NCBI GenBank assembly: GCA_900547455.1
Contig: URGV01000008.1
Location: 1 to 64,000 of the forward strand
Length of the DNA: 64,000 bases
Origin: an uncultured Oscillospiraceae bacterium
GTDB lineage: Bacteria > Bacillota > Clostridia > Oscillospirales > Ruminococcaceae
Reading direction: 5' to 3'
Shown here piece by piece: positions 31,898 to 39,196 of this stretch. Below the pieces are notes generated by a model. That model was not told the origin of the DNA and did not search any database. It worked only from the letters and a program-made list of their open reading frames with translations. Position numbers and translations under genes: made by a program. How positions within the stretch are numbered: position 1 is the first letter of the stretch; every line of letters starts with the position of its first letter.

Positions 31898-33542
31898 GGT
31901 TGACGGCGCTGAAGAGGGCATAGATTGAAGCGGAGGCGATGTCGGTGTGGACGCCGCTGCCCCAGAAGGTCTTGCCGGAATCGGCCGTAATGCCGACATA
32001 GGCAATCGCGCGGGAGGTGGAGCCGCGCTCCAGCGAATGCTCCTGATAAACGATGTCGTGGAAGCGGATGTTTAAGCCCTTGCGCAGCGCGTTGCTCACC
32101 GCGTCAAAGCGACCGTTTCCGCGACCGGTCAGCTCAAACTGCTCGCCGTTCACCGTCAGCGAAACGGTGGTGTGGTAGACCTTTTTGTGCATGAAGTAAA
32201 AATCGTCCAGCTGAATCGGCGCGCTGAGGTTAACATAGGTATCGGTAAAAATCTGGTGCACCTCGTCGGAGGAAAGCTCCCGGTTCTGGTGATCGGAGAT
32301 TCCCTTAACGATGTAGCCAAATTCCTCCCGCATCTCCTTGGGCATGTTGATACCGTACCGGTGCTCCATCAGGTAGCCGATGCCGCCCTTACCCGACTGG
32401 GAATTGATGCGGATGACATCGTTCTCGTAGCTGCGGCCCACATCCTCCGGGTCCAGCGGCAGATAGGGCACGTTCCAGTGAGCGTTTGGATGCTGGGTGC
32501 GCCAGGTGAGGCCCTTGGCAATGGCGTCCTGATGGGAGCCGGAAAAGGCCGCAAATACCAGCTGCCCGCCGTAAGGGTGCCGCGGGGAGACGCTCATCCC
32601 GGTGGATTCCTCGTACATCTGCGCCACCTGCGGCAGGTTGGAGAGATCCAGCCCCGGATCGACGCCGTGGGAATAGAGGTTGAGCGCCAGGGTGATGAGG
32701 TCGACATTTCCGGTCCGCTCTCCGTTGCCGAACAGCGTTCCCTCCACCCGCTGTCCGCCGGCCAGCATTCCCAGTTCCGCCTCCGCGATGGCGCTGCCGC
32801 GGTCGTTGTGGGGGTGCAGCGAGAGGATCACCTTGTCCCGGTCGCGCAGGTGGGTGTCCATATACTCGATCTGGTTGGCGTAGATGTGCGGCAGCGACAG
32901 CGACATGGTGGACGCCAGATTGAGGATGACCGGCAGCTCCGCCGTCGGCTTCCACTCCTGCACCACCGCGTCGCAGATAGCCAGCGCAAAGTCCGGCTCG
33001 GTCCCAGTAAAGCTCTCCGGAGTGTATTCCAGCTGAATCTGCCCCTTCATCCTGCCCGCGCAGTCCGCGATGGTGCGCACCCCCTGCAGGGCGATGTCGA
33101 TGATCTCCTCGCGGCTTTTGTGGAACACCTGCTCGCGCTGGGCGGCCGAGGTGGGGTTGTACAGGTGGACGATGGCCTTTTTGCACCCCGCCAGCGCCTC
33201 GAAGGTGCGGCGGATGATCGCTTCCCGCGCGGGGGTGATGACCTGGATGGTCACATCGTCGGGGATGAGGTTGTGCTCGATGAGGGTGCGCACAAACTGG
33301 TACTCGGTGTCCGATGCGGCGGGAAAGCCCACCTCGATCTCTCGAAAGCCCAGCCTGCACAAAAACTGGAAAAAGCTGCGCTTTTTCTCCAGATCCATCG
33401 GCACCACCAGCGCCTGGTTGCCGTCGCGCAGATCGACGCTGCACCAGCGGGGCGCCTGCGCGATGTATTCCCGCTGGCTCCAATGGTATTGCTGCGCAGG
33501 AGGCGCAAAGTAGTTGCGTGCATATTTTTGAACGTTTTTCAT
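31881..33542 (-). CDS. leuA: 2-isopropylmalate synthase
   Basis: A 553-residue enzyme that condenses acetyl-CoA and 2-ketoisovalerate, the first committed step of leucine synthesis. The catalytic TIM barrel (about 25-320) has DLRDGNQ at the N-terminal side, SLHPHNDRGSA with the metal-binding H-x-H-N, and LFGNGERTGNVDL; the C-terminal regulatory domain (about 420-553) would bind leucine for feedback inhibition. It is of the long, actinobacterial-like LeuA2 type. I chose ATG 33542, with AAGGA eight bases away. The last four residues and stop come from the tandem repeat. Expression is controlled by the T-box leader upstream. Confidence 0.95.
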   Translation of the reverse strand: MKNVQKYARNYFAPPAQQYHWSQREYIAQAPRWCSVDLRDGNQALVVPMDLEKKRSFFQFLCRLGFREIEVGFPAASDTEYQFVRTLIEHNLIPDDVTIQVITPAREAIIRRTFEALAGCKKAIVHLYNPTSAAQREQVFHKSREEIIDIALQGVRTIADCAGRMKGQIQLEYTPESFTGTEPDFALAICDAVVQEWKPTAELPVILNLASTMSLSLPHIYANQIEYMDTHLRDRDKVILSLHPHNDRGSAIAEAELGMLAGGQRVEGTLFGNGERTGNVDLITLALNLYSHGVDPGLDLSNLPQVAQMYEESTGMSVSPRHPYGGQLVFAAFSGSHQDAIAKGLTWRTQHPNAHWNVPYLPLDPEDVGRSYENDVIRINSQSGKGGIGYLMEHRYGINMPKEMREEFGYIVKGISDHQNRELSSDEVHQIFTDTYVNLSAPIQLDDFYFMHKKVYHTTVSLTVNGEQFELTGRGNGRFDAVSNALRKGLNIRFHDIVYQEHSLERGSTSRAIAYVGITADSGKTFWGSGVHTDIASASIYALFSAVNRLLSF

Positions 33543-33555
33543 CTGGAACATCCTT

Positions 33556-33825
33556 TCGGGGAGAAATACAAACGGCCCTCCGCCCCTGCAATTCCAGAGA
33601 CGAAAGGCCGTCACTTCCGCGGTACCACCCTGTTTCGCGCCCTTTCTTAGGAGCGCGCCCTCAATTTTTGTCCGGTATAACGGCCAGACCATCCGCTGCC
33701 GCCTACTGCTGGTTCAGGGCAGAGCTCCCAGGCCAGTTCAAAGGAAATCTGCCGCTGCCTTGCACCCACCGGCAGCTCTCTGCGGACAAATTTTCCTCCT
33801 ACTTCTCCTGCTCATCGCTTTTGAC
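33556..33825 (-). promoter_or_regulatory. Leucine T-box riboswitch of leuA
   Basis: Minus strand. Stem I begins around 33823 with GATGAGCAGGAGAAGTAGGA; its apical part carries AGAGAGCTGCCGGTGGGTGC; the specifier region reads GAA-CTG-GCC..GGGAG, so the codon is CTG (33734-33736), leucine, matching leuA. The T-box AGGGTGGTACCGCGG core lies at 33615-33632. The competing terminator pairs ACGGCC/GGCCGT (33606-33611/33572-33577), then TTTGTATTT. Uncharged tRNA-Leu would favour read-through. Confidence 0.93.
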
Positions 33826-33843
33826 TGGATAAAAATTATTTTT

Positions 33844-33872
33844 ATGATAATCGTTATACGCCAAAATGTCAA
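33844..33872 (-). promoter_or_regulatory. Promoter of the leuA T-box leader
   Basis: Minus strand TTGACA (33867-33872), 17-bp spacer, TATCAT (33844-33849). The stop codon of the upstream gene lies inside the -35 box. Confidence 0.85.
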
Positions 33873-34474
33873 GCCCCATCGGGCTGCATGTCTTCCGGCA
33901 GAAATTCCTTCTGCAGCTCCTCCACCAAATTGGTCTCGTCGTACCGGCGTGCGACCAGCGTGATCTGGGCGATACACTGCTGGTCCTCGTCGATGTAGTA
34001 GCTGTAGACCACATTCTCAAACTCCTCCGGGATGCGCAGGTTCTCCTCCAGCCGCTCTGCCATCTCCATCACCTGCGCCGGCGACGGCTGGGCGGTGCGG
34101 ATGGTCAGGTCCCTGCCGTGATAGACAAAGGAGAGCACCTGGGTCTGGTCCGGCAGCGAGTTGATGATCTGGGTCAGGACGGTGAAGTCGTTGCGCGGGA
34201 CAAACTCAAAGCCCGCCACCGCCCGGACGAAGGCTTCCAGGTAACGGTAGACCACCGTCTGCAGCTTTTTGCTCTGGTTGGCAATCCGGTCCCCTTCGCT
34301 CAGGCCCTCCACCAGATTGTTGATGATCTCAATCCGCTCGGACTGGGCAAAGTCGATGGTGCTGCCTGCCGCCCGGATTCCCAAAAATAAAATCAGGAAG
34401 GCGGACAGCAAAAAGATCAGCTGGACACAGATCCGCTCAAACAGATGCAGCGCTTTGCCGTCCTTTTTTGCCAT
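33869..34474 (-). CDS. Membrane-anchored protein, unknown function
   Basis: A 201-residue protein with one N-terminal hydrophobic helix (about 15-35), then a largely helical and soluble region. It has a single-helix, PilN-like architecture with an alpha/beta tail, but no pilus genes are nearby, so I do not use that name. It follows the VanY-type gene by 26 bp and probably shares its transcript. AGGAAGGAG precedes the ATG at 34474. Its stop overlaps the leuA promoter. Confidence 0.72.
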   Translation of the reverse strand: MAKKDGKALHLFERICVQLIFLLSAFLILFLGIRAAGSTIDFAQSERIEIINNLVEGLSEGDRIANQSKKLQTVVYRYLEAFVRAVAGFEFVPRNDFTVLTQIINSLPDQTQVLSFVYHGRDLTIRTAQPSPAQVMEMAERLEENLRIPEEFENVVYSYYIDEDQQCIAQITLVARRYDETNLVEELQKEFLPEDMQPDGA

Positions 34475-34500
34475 GCTGTCCTCTCCTTCCTGTCACAGGT

Positions 34501-35541
34501 CTACTGGACCAAATCGGTCTGCGGATCGGCGTATGGGTCAGCGATGCCGGTGTAGTCCTCCGGCACCTCCTGCTGGAGATACTCCTCCAGGCACAGGCCG
34601 CTCTCCTTCATCAGTTTGGCGTGGGTTTTGCCGACAAAGCGGTAGTGCCACGACTCGTAGATAATGCCGGTGACATCCTGCTTGTCCGCCGGGTAGCGCA
34701 GGACAAATCCGTACTCGTAGGCGTGCTCGCTGAGCCACTGGCCTGCCTCGGTGTCGGCAAATTCCGGGTCTAGCGTCTGGTGGGTCGGGGTGACGATGTC
34801 CGCCGCAAGGCCGGTCTGGTGCTCGCTGGTGCCGGGAATCGCCGTCTCGGTGGCGGTCTTGGCGGTGGCCTCCTCCTCGGTCATTCCCTGCGCCATATAG
34901 TTCTGCACCGAGGTGTCGAACAGGCTCTGCTGCTTTTCAATCGAGCGGTAGGCCGAGCAGACCAGCAGGTCCACCCCGTCCGCTGCCGCTGCGTCGATCA
35001 TCTCCCGCATGGCCGGAGCGACGCGGGCATCCATCTCATAGCCGTTCTGCACTTCCTCAGTCTCCACCGTCCAGTCCTCGGGCAGCGGGTTGTCAGTATT
35101 GACAAGCAGCAGATAATATTCCTGCTTTTCCTGCGCAAACTGCTGCGCCAGCTGTTCGTACTGCGACTCCTCCTCGGTCTGTTCGCCAGTTTGTTCCTCG
35201 TCGGCAGGCTGCTCCTCGGTCTGCTGCTGGTCGGACGGCTGCTCCTGCGGCGTCTCCTCGGAGGGCTGTGTTGTCTGCTCCTGCTCCTCTGCCGGCAGGA
35301 CCGGGTCGCCCTCCGGCTGCTGATCCCATGTCAGCCAAACCACAGCCAGGGTGATGGCCGCCAGCAGGCAGAGCAGCACGACAACGAAACAACCTCTGTT
35401 GGGTCCCCGTTTTCTTCTTCGGCCGCCCGCTCTCACCCGCATGTTCTGCGGGGCTGTGCTGCGATTTCTCGCCGTATTTCTGGGCCGTGCGCCGGCATTT
35501 TGAGGCAATGGTCTTTCTGTTCTTTTGCCATTTCTTTCCAT
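34501..35541 (-). CDS. VanY-type D-alanyl-D-alanine carboxypeptidase
   Basis: A 346-residue peptidase of the M15B family, trimming the terminal D-Ala from peptidoglycan stem peptides. A basic N terminus (R/K-rich to about residue 50) precedes one membrane helix (about 51-72), then an acidic Glu/Gln/Thr-rich spacer of some 70 residues that would cross the wall. The catalytic domain has SAYRS, the SEHQTGLAADI zinc motif (H and D ligands) and ESWHYRFVG with the last histidine. The ATG at 35541 is preferred over one at 35550, which abuts the GGGA. No van resistance cluster is nearby, so a role in normal wall maturation is likelier. Confidence 0.93.
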   Translation of the reverse strand: MERNGKRTERPLPQNAGARPRNTARNRSTAPQNMRVRAGGRRRKRGPNRGCFVVVLLCLLAAITLAVVWLTWDQQPEGDPVLPAEEQEQTTQPSEETPQEQPSDQQQTEEQPADEEQTGEQTEEESQYEQLAQQFAQEKQEYYLLLVNTDNPLPEDWTVETEEVQNGYEMDARVAPAMREMIDAAAADGVDLLVCSAYRSIEKQQSLFDTSVQNYMAQGMTEEEATAKTATETAIPGTSEHQTGLAADIVTPTHQTLDPEFADTEAGQWLSEHAYEYGFVLRYPADKQDVTGIIYESWHYRFVGKTHAKLMKESGLCLEEYLQQEVPEDYTGIADPYADPQTDLVQ

Positions 35542-35570
35542 CTTTTTCATTCCCTTTTTGGTAAAACTGT

Positions 35571-36311
35571 TTATTCCATATTTCCTGTCTCGTACATCAG
35601 GATGGTCAGCGCTGCAAGGGGTGCCGTCTCACAGCGCAAAATCCGCTTTCCCAGCGAGAGAATATGGCAGCCGTGCTCCCTGGCAAGCGCCACCTCGTCC
35701 TCGTCAAAGCCGCCCTCTGCGCCGATCAGGACAGCGATCTCGAGCTCCTTGCCACTTTCCCTGGCCTTTGCGATGACCTGCTTTGCCGGGGCGGTAGCGT
35801 TTTCATAAAAGAGGATGGGGCAGCCGGTCCGCTGCATCTGTTCCAGCGCCTGCGGCAGCTCCAGCAGCGGAAGCACCGGCGGCACCACGCCGCGGCCGCA
35901 CTGCTTGGCGGCTTCCAGGGCGATGCGGTTGTAACGGACCAGCTTTTTGTCCATCGACTTTGCGTCCGGGCGGGAGACACACCGGCGGGTCATCACCGGC
36001 GTGATGCTGGCAGCACCCAGCTCCACCGCCTTCTGGATGATCGTCTCCATCTTGTCCGCCTTCGGCATCGCCTGATACAGGTGAACCCGCACGTCCGGTT
36101 CGCTCTGGCTGGGGGCAACCGACAGCACTTTCAGACGAACCTCCCCCGCCCCGATCTCCTCTATCATACAATCATAGTCGCGGCCTTTTGTGTCACAAAC
36201 GGTCAGCTCGTCCCCAACTTTCATCCGGAGCACCTTGGCAATGTGCTTGGCGTCCTCGCCGGTGATGCAGCCGCCTGCTTCGGTGATGTCCTGTGTAAAA
36301 AATCTGGGCAT
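35571..36311 (-). CDS. rsmE: 16S rRNA (uracil-1498-N3)-methyltransferase
   Basis: A 246-residue SPOUT-fold methyltransferase that methylates U1498 of 16S rRNA in the decoding site. The N-terminal PUA-like domain (about 1-70) is followed by the knotted domain with VLIGAEGGFDEDEV (about 189-202) and SLGKRILRCETAPLAAL (about 214-230), the signature SAM-binding knot. AGGAGG lies upstream of the ATG. It directly follows prmA (9-bp gap), an order seen in many Firmicutes. Confidence 0.96.
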   Translation of the reverse strand: MPRFFTQDITEAGGCITGEDAKHIAKVLRMKVGDELTVCDTKGRDYDCMIEEIGAGEVRLKVLSVAPSQSEPDVRVHLYQAMPKADKMETIIQKAVELGAASITPVMTRRCVSRPDAKSMDKKLVRYNRIALEAAKQCGRGVVPPVLPLLELPQALEQMQRTGCPILFYENATAPAKQVIAKARESGKELEIAVLIGAEGGFDEDEVALAREHGCHILSLGKRILRCETAPLAALTILMYETGNME

Positions 36312-36320
36312 ACCTTCCTC

Positions 36321-37277
36321 CTACTGCACCTTTGCCTTGCAGGCCAATGCGACCCATCCGCCGGAGGTGCGGCGCTCGATCACCTGGAAGCCGTTTTGTT
36401 CCAGTGCATTCAGCACGTCCTGTTCGCGGGTGTCGATGATGCCGGAGGTGATGAAGATGCCGTCCTTGGCAAGGTAGCGGCCCGCGTCCTCGCTCAAGCG
36501 GATGATGACGTCGGCCACGATGTTGGCGCAGATGATCTGGAAGCTGCCCTCCACCTGGCTGGTCAGGTCGCCCTGATGGAAGGCGATGCGGTCCTGCACC
36601 CCGTTGAGCGCGGCGTTCTCTCCCGCCACCTTGACCGCTACCTCGTCAATGTCGCAGCCGATGATCTTGTTGGCGCCCAGCAGCGCCGCTGTGATGGCCA
36701 GGATGCCGCTTCCGCAGCCGACATCCAGCACCGTATCCTGCGGGGTAATGTATTTCTCCAGCAGCTCCATGCACAGGCGGGTGGTGTCGTGGGTGCCGGT
36801 GCCAAAGGCCATGCCGGGATTTAAGGTCAGCACCACCTCGTCCGGTTTTCTGTCATACGCTTCCCAGGAGGGGCAAACCACCAGATGTTCTCCCACCTGT
36901 ACCGGGTGGTAATACTTTTTCCAGGCGTTGGACCAATCCTCCTCGTCCACGTCCTTCATCTCCAGCTCCAGTCTGCCGTACTTGCCGTCCGGGTCCTGCG
37001 CCTTTAAGCGCGCCAGAATCTGCCGCACCTGCATAAGCTCCTCCATCCCCTGCGGGTTGTCCGCCACATAGATGGTGACGCAGGTCTCGCAGTCCTTCAT
37101 CTTCTCCATCACCGCCTGGTCCACATAGTCCCAGTGCGGGGTGGTGTCGTGCAGAAATTCGTCAAAGTCCTGCGCGTCCTCGATCATAAATCCCTGCAGG
37201 CCAAGGTCCAGCATGCTGCCGGTCAGCGGGTCGATGCCCGCGGTGGTGGTATAAATTTTCACTTCTGTCCAGTTCAT
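36321..37277 (-). CDS. prmA: Ribosomal protein L11 methyltransferase
   Basis: A 318-residue enzyme that trimethylates ribosomal protein L11. The substrate-recognition domain is N-terminal (about 1-110). The methyltransferase core has NPGMAFGTGTHDTTRLC (about 146-162) and VLDVGCGSGILAITAALLGA (about 176-195) as the SAM site, with IICANIVADV near 243. It precedes rsmE. Upstream hairpins (37319-37357) separate it from spoVM. Confidence 0.96.
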   Translation of the reverse strand: MNWTEVKIYTTTAGIDPLTGSMLDLGLQGFMIEDAQDFDEFLHDTTPHWDYVDQAVMEKMKDCETCVTIYVADNPQGMEELMQVRQILARLKAQDPDGKYGRLELEMKDVDEEDWSNAWKKYYHPVQVGEHLVVCPSWEAYDRKPDEVVLTLNPGMAFGTGTHDTTRLCMELLEKYITPQDTVLDVGCGSGILAITAALLGANKIIGCDIDEVAVKVAGENAALNGVQDRIAFHQGDLTSQVEGSFQIICANIVADVIIRLSEDAGRYLAKDGIFITSGIIDTREQDVLNALEQNGFQVIERRTSGGWVALACKAKVQ

Positions 37278-37302
37278 GTTCCGATTCCTTTCTTACTCTC
37301 CT

Positions 37303-37357
37303 ACAGGAGAGTTTCTCTCCCGCAGGGGAGCGCCTTTCGCCGGCGCTCCCCTGCGGC
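37303..37357 (-). other. Hairpins between spoVM and prmA
   Basis: Minus strand: a 15-bp stem CCGCAGGGGAGCGCC with its complement (37319-37357), followed by CTCTCC/GGAGAG. There is no clear T-run on this strand, so it may be a weak terminator or a transcript-stabilising hairpin. Confidence 0.55.
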
Positions 37358-37372
37358 TGTTGCCCTTTCCTT

Positions 37373-37453
37373 TTAGTCCTCTTTATGAATTTTAAAGATC
37401 ATGCGCAAAATGCCGGAGAGGAATTTGGGGCTTTTGATGACGACTACTTTCAT
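37373..37453 (-). CDS. spoVM: Stage V sporulation protein M
   Basis: A 26-residue amphipathic peptide that senses the positive curvature of the forespore membrane and anchors SpoIVA for spore-coat assembly. It reads MKVVVIKSPKFLSG at the start and continues with a basic amphipathic helix to KED, the size and pattern of B. subtilis SpoVM with the central P-K-F-L-x-G conserved. AAGGAGG lies eight bases before the ATG. It follows rsgA-thiN, its classic location. It is direct evidence that this organism is, or descends from, a spore former. Confidence 0.95.
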   Translation of the reverse strand: MKVVVIKSPKFLSGILRMIFKIHKED

Positions 37454-37516
37454 GGCTTTGGCCTCCTTGCGTTCAATCTGCTGTATCCTATGCCGGCAGG
37501 GAGGTTTTTGTTCGTT

Positions 37517-38152
37517 TTACTTTCCCATGTTCGCCACAATCACCAAAATGCCGCTCTCCACGCTGACCACCGCATCCTCCCCCGGCAGGAAAGAGTTGCT
37601 GACCCCGATGGGGAAACCGTTTGTGATCTGCGCATTCTCCAGTTCATATTTAGCGCGGCGGATGCTGACCCCCTCGGCGCTGTCGCTGTGGCAGAACACC
37701 GAAAAGTGAAAGCCCCGCGCATAGGGAATTGCCGCGCTCTGCCCGCCGCGCAGGGCGCTGATGCGGCAGTCCTTCTCGACGATGCTGGCCGAGGCCCCAT
37801 GCTGCACCGCATAGACGATTGTCTGGATGTTTGCCAGGGTGTGATCCAGCCGCCCTCCCAGCATTCCCAGCATCAAAATGTCCGCAAATTCCCGCCGGAT
37901 AGCCTCCTTGACCGCCAGCATGGTGTCGGTGTCGTCCTTCTCGATGGGGTAGCGCAGCACCTCGCAGCCGGGCGGCAGCTTGCCGCTGTAGGAATCAAAG
38001 TCGCCCAGAATCAGGTCCGGCTTTCGCCCCATCGCCGCACAGTAGGCGTAGCCGCGGTCCGCACAGACGATGTAGTCGTCCTCCCGCAGCAGGCTCTGGG
38101 TAAAGCGGATGTCCTTCAGCTCTCCTCCGCCAAAAATCACACAGCGTCTCAT
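37517..38152 (-). CDS. thiN: Thiamine diphosphokinase
   Basis: A 211-residue enzyme that transfers pyrophosphate from ATP to thiamine, making the cofactor TPP. Motifs: ADRGYAYC and LILGDFDSYSG near residues 30-60, KDDTDTMLA, and GMLGGRLDHTLANI around 90-105, the TPK catalytic signature. The C-terminal thiamine-binding domain ends with SVESGILVIVANMGK. ATGA at 38152 overlaps the rsgA stop, with GGGAG six bases upstream, so its translation is coupled to rsgA. The rpe gene, which lies between rsgA and thiN in Bacillus, is missing here. Confidence 0.94.
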   Translation of the reverse strand: MRRCVIFGGGELKDIRFTQSLLREDDYIVCADRGYAYCAAMGRKPDLILGDFDSYSGKLPPGCEVLRYPIEKDDTDTMLAVKEAIRREFADILMLGMLGGRLDHTLANIQTIVYAVQHGASASIVEKDCRISALRGGQSAAIPYARGFHFSVFCHSDSAEGVSIRRAKYELENAQITNGFPIGVSNSFLPGEDAVVSVESGILVIVANMGK

Positions 38153-39060
38153 CTTGTCTCCCTGCCTATCTCCCATTCCTTGATATTTTTGGCCTGCTCA
38201 TACAGCGCCACATAGCTCTGGTGGCGGCTGGGGGCAATCTTGCCCTCCTGCACCGCCTCCAGCACGGCGCAGCCCTTCTCCTTGGTGTGGGAGCAGCCGG
38301 TGAACCGGCATTTGCCCTCGTACGGACGCATCTCGCGGAAGCATCCGGCCAGCTCGTCCTTGAGGATGACCTGGAACTTTTCCAGATCCACCGCCGAAAA
38401 GCCCGGCGTGTCGGCCACATAGCCGCCCTGCGGCAGCTCAAAAAGCTCGACGTGGCGGGTGGTATGGCGGCCGCGCCCCAGCTTCTGGCTGATGTCGCCG
38501 GTGCTCAGGGCAAGGCGCGGGTCGATTGCGTTGAGCAGCGTCGATTTGCCTGCGCCGGAGTTGCCGCAGAAGGCGCTGGTTTTTCCCTGCAGCACCTGCA
38601 TCACCTGCTCGATACCCTGATGCTCCAGCGTGCGGGTCAGGCAGACGTTGAAGCCTGCATCGGTGTAAATCTTTGCAAAGTCCGACGGGTCGGCCAGGTC
38701 GCATTTGGTGACGACGATGACCGGCTCGATGTCCTGGTACTCGGCGATGGCGATCAGCTGGTCCAGCACAAAGGCGTTGGGCGCCGGGTCGGCAATCGAG
38801 ACCACCAGCACCAGCTGGTCGAGGTTGGCCAGCGGCGGGCGCACCAAGCTGTTTTTTCGCGGCTGCACCTTGACCACATAGCCCTTGCCCTCATCGGTCA
38901 GCTCTACCTCCACCCAGTCGCCGACGCAGGGCTTGATGTTCTGCTGGCGGAATACGCCGCGCGCCCTGCACTCGATGACCCGGTCCTCCTGCTCGGCGGC
39001 GACATAGTAAAAGCCGCCCAGCGATTTAATAATTCTTCCCGTCACATTCTGCTGTGTCAA
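38149..39060 (-). CDS. rsgA: Ribosome small subunit-dependent GTPase A
   Basis: A 303-residue circularly permuted GTPase for late assembly of the 30S subunit. It has the OB-fold (about 1-75), then the permuted motifs TKCD (G4), GNSGAGKSTLLNAI (G1), DTPGF (G3), and the C-terminal zinc finger with C-x-x-x-x-x-C..H..C at C-R-F-T-G-C-S-H and C. I chose TTG 39060, with GGAGGG nine bases upstream, because the in-frame ATG at 39105 coincides with the extended -10 box. An ATG start at 39078 is a weaker alternative. Confidence 0.93.
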   Translation of the reverse strand: MTQQNVTGRIIKSLGGFYYVAAEQEDRVIECRARGVFRQQNIKPCVGDWVEVELTDEGKGYVVKVQPRKNSLVRPPLANLDQLVLVVSIADPAPNAFVLDQLIAIAEYQDIEPVIVVTKCDLADPSDFAKIYTDAGFNVCLTRTLEHQGIEQVMQVLQGKTSAFCGNSGAGKSTLLNAIDPRLALSTGDISQKLGRGRHTTRHVELFELPQGGYVADTPGFSAVDLEKFQVILKDELAGCFREMRPYEGKCRFTGCSHTKEKGCAVLEAVQEGKIAPSRHQSYVALYEQAKNIKEWEIGRETR

Positions 39061-39103
39061 ATTGAGTTGTCCCTCCATTTCCTGCTTCTTTTGCATTGCT
39101 CTC

Positions 39104-39112
39104 ATTATAGCA
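39104..39112 (-). promoter_or_regulatory. Extended -10 promoter of rsgA-thiN-spoVM
   Basis: Minus strand TTTGCTATAAT, -10 at 39104-39109. It lies after the prkC terminator, making rsgA the first gene of a separate unit. The first in-frame ATG of rsgA is inside it. Confidence 0.6.
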
Positions 39113-39144
39113 AATTCTGTCCCAAAATGCGATAGCCGCCTGCG

Positions 39145-39182
39145 AAAAAACAGCCTTCAAGCGACCGTTGAAGGCTGTTTTT
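39145..39182 (-). terminator. Terminator of the prkC operon
   Basis: Stem AAAAAACAGCCTTCAA/TTGAAGGCTGTTTTTT with a 7-base loop. It ends the roughly 12-kb unit that starts near 51.6 kb. Confidence 0.88.
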
Positions 39183-39196
39183 TGCCGGTTTAAAGG

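Noticed and set aside
32172..33650. 492-codon open frame opposite leuA and its T-box
   Set aside because: It is antisense to a clear leuA and runs across its leader; no ribosome binding site or family resemblance.
33869..34474. PilN-like pilus assembly protein
   Set aside because: The one-helix layout is similar, but no pilus genes are present nearby and no specific motif was recognised.
39096..39105. First in-frame ATGs of rsgA
   Set aside because: The first overlaps the extended -10 box and neither has a ribosome binding site; TTG at 39060 has GGAGGG nine bases upstream.
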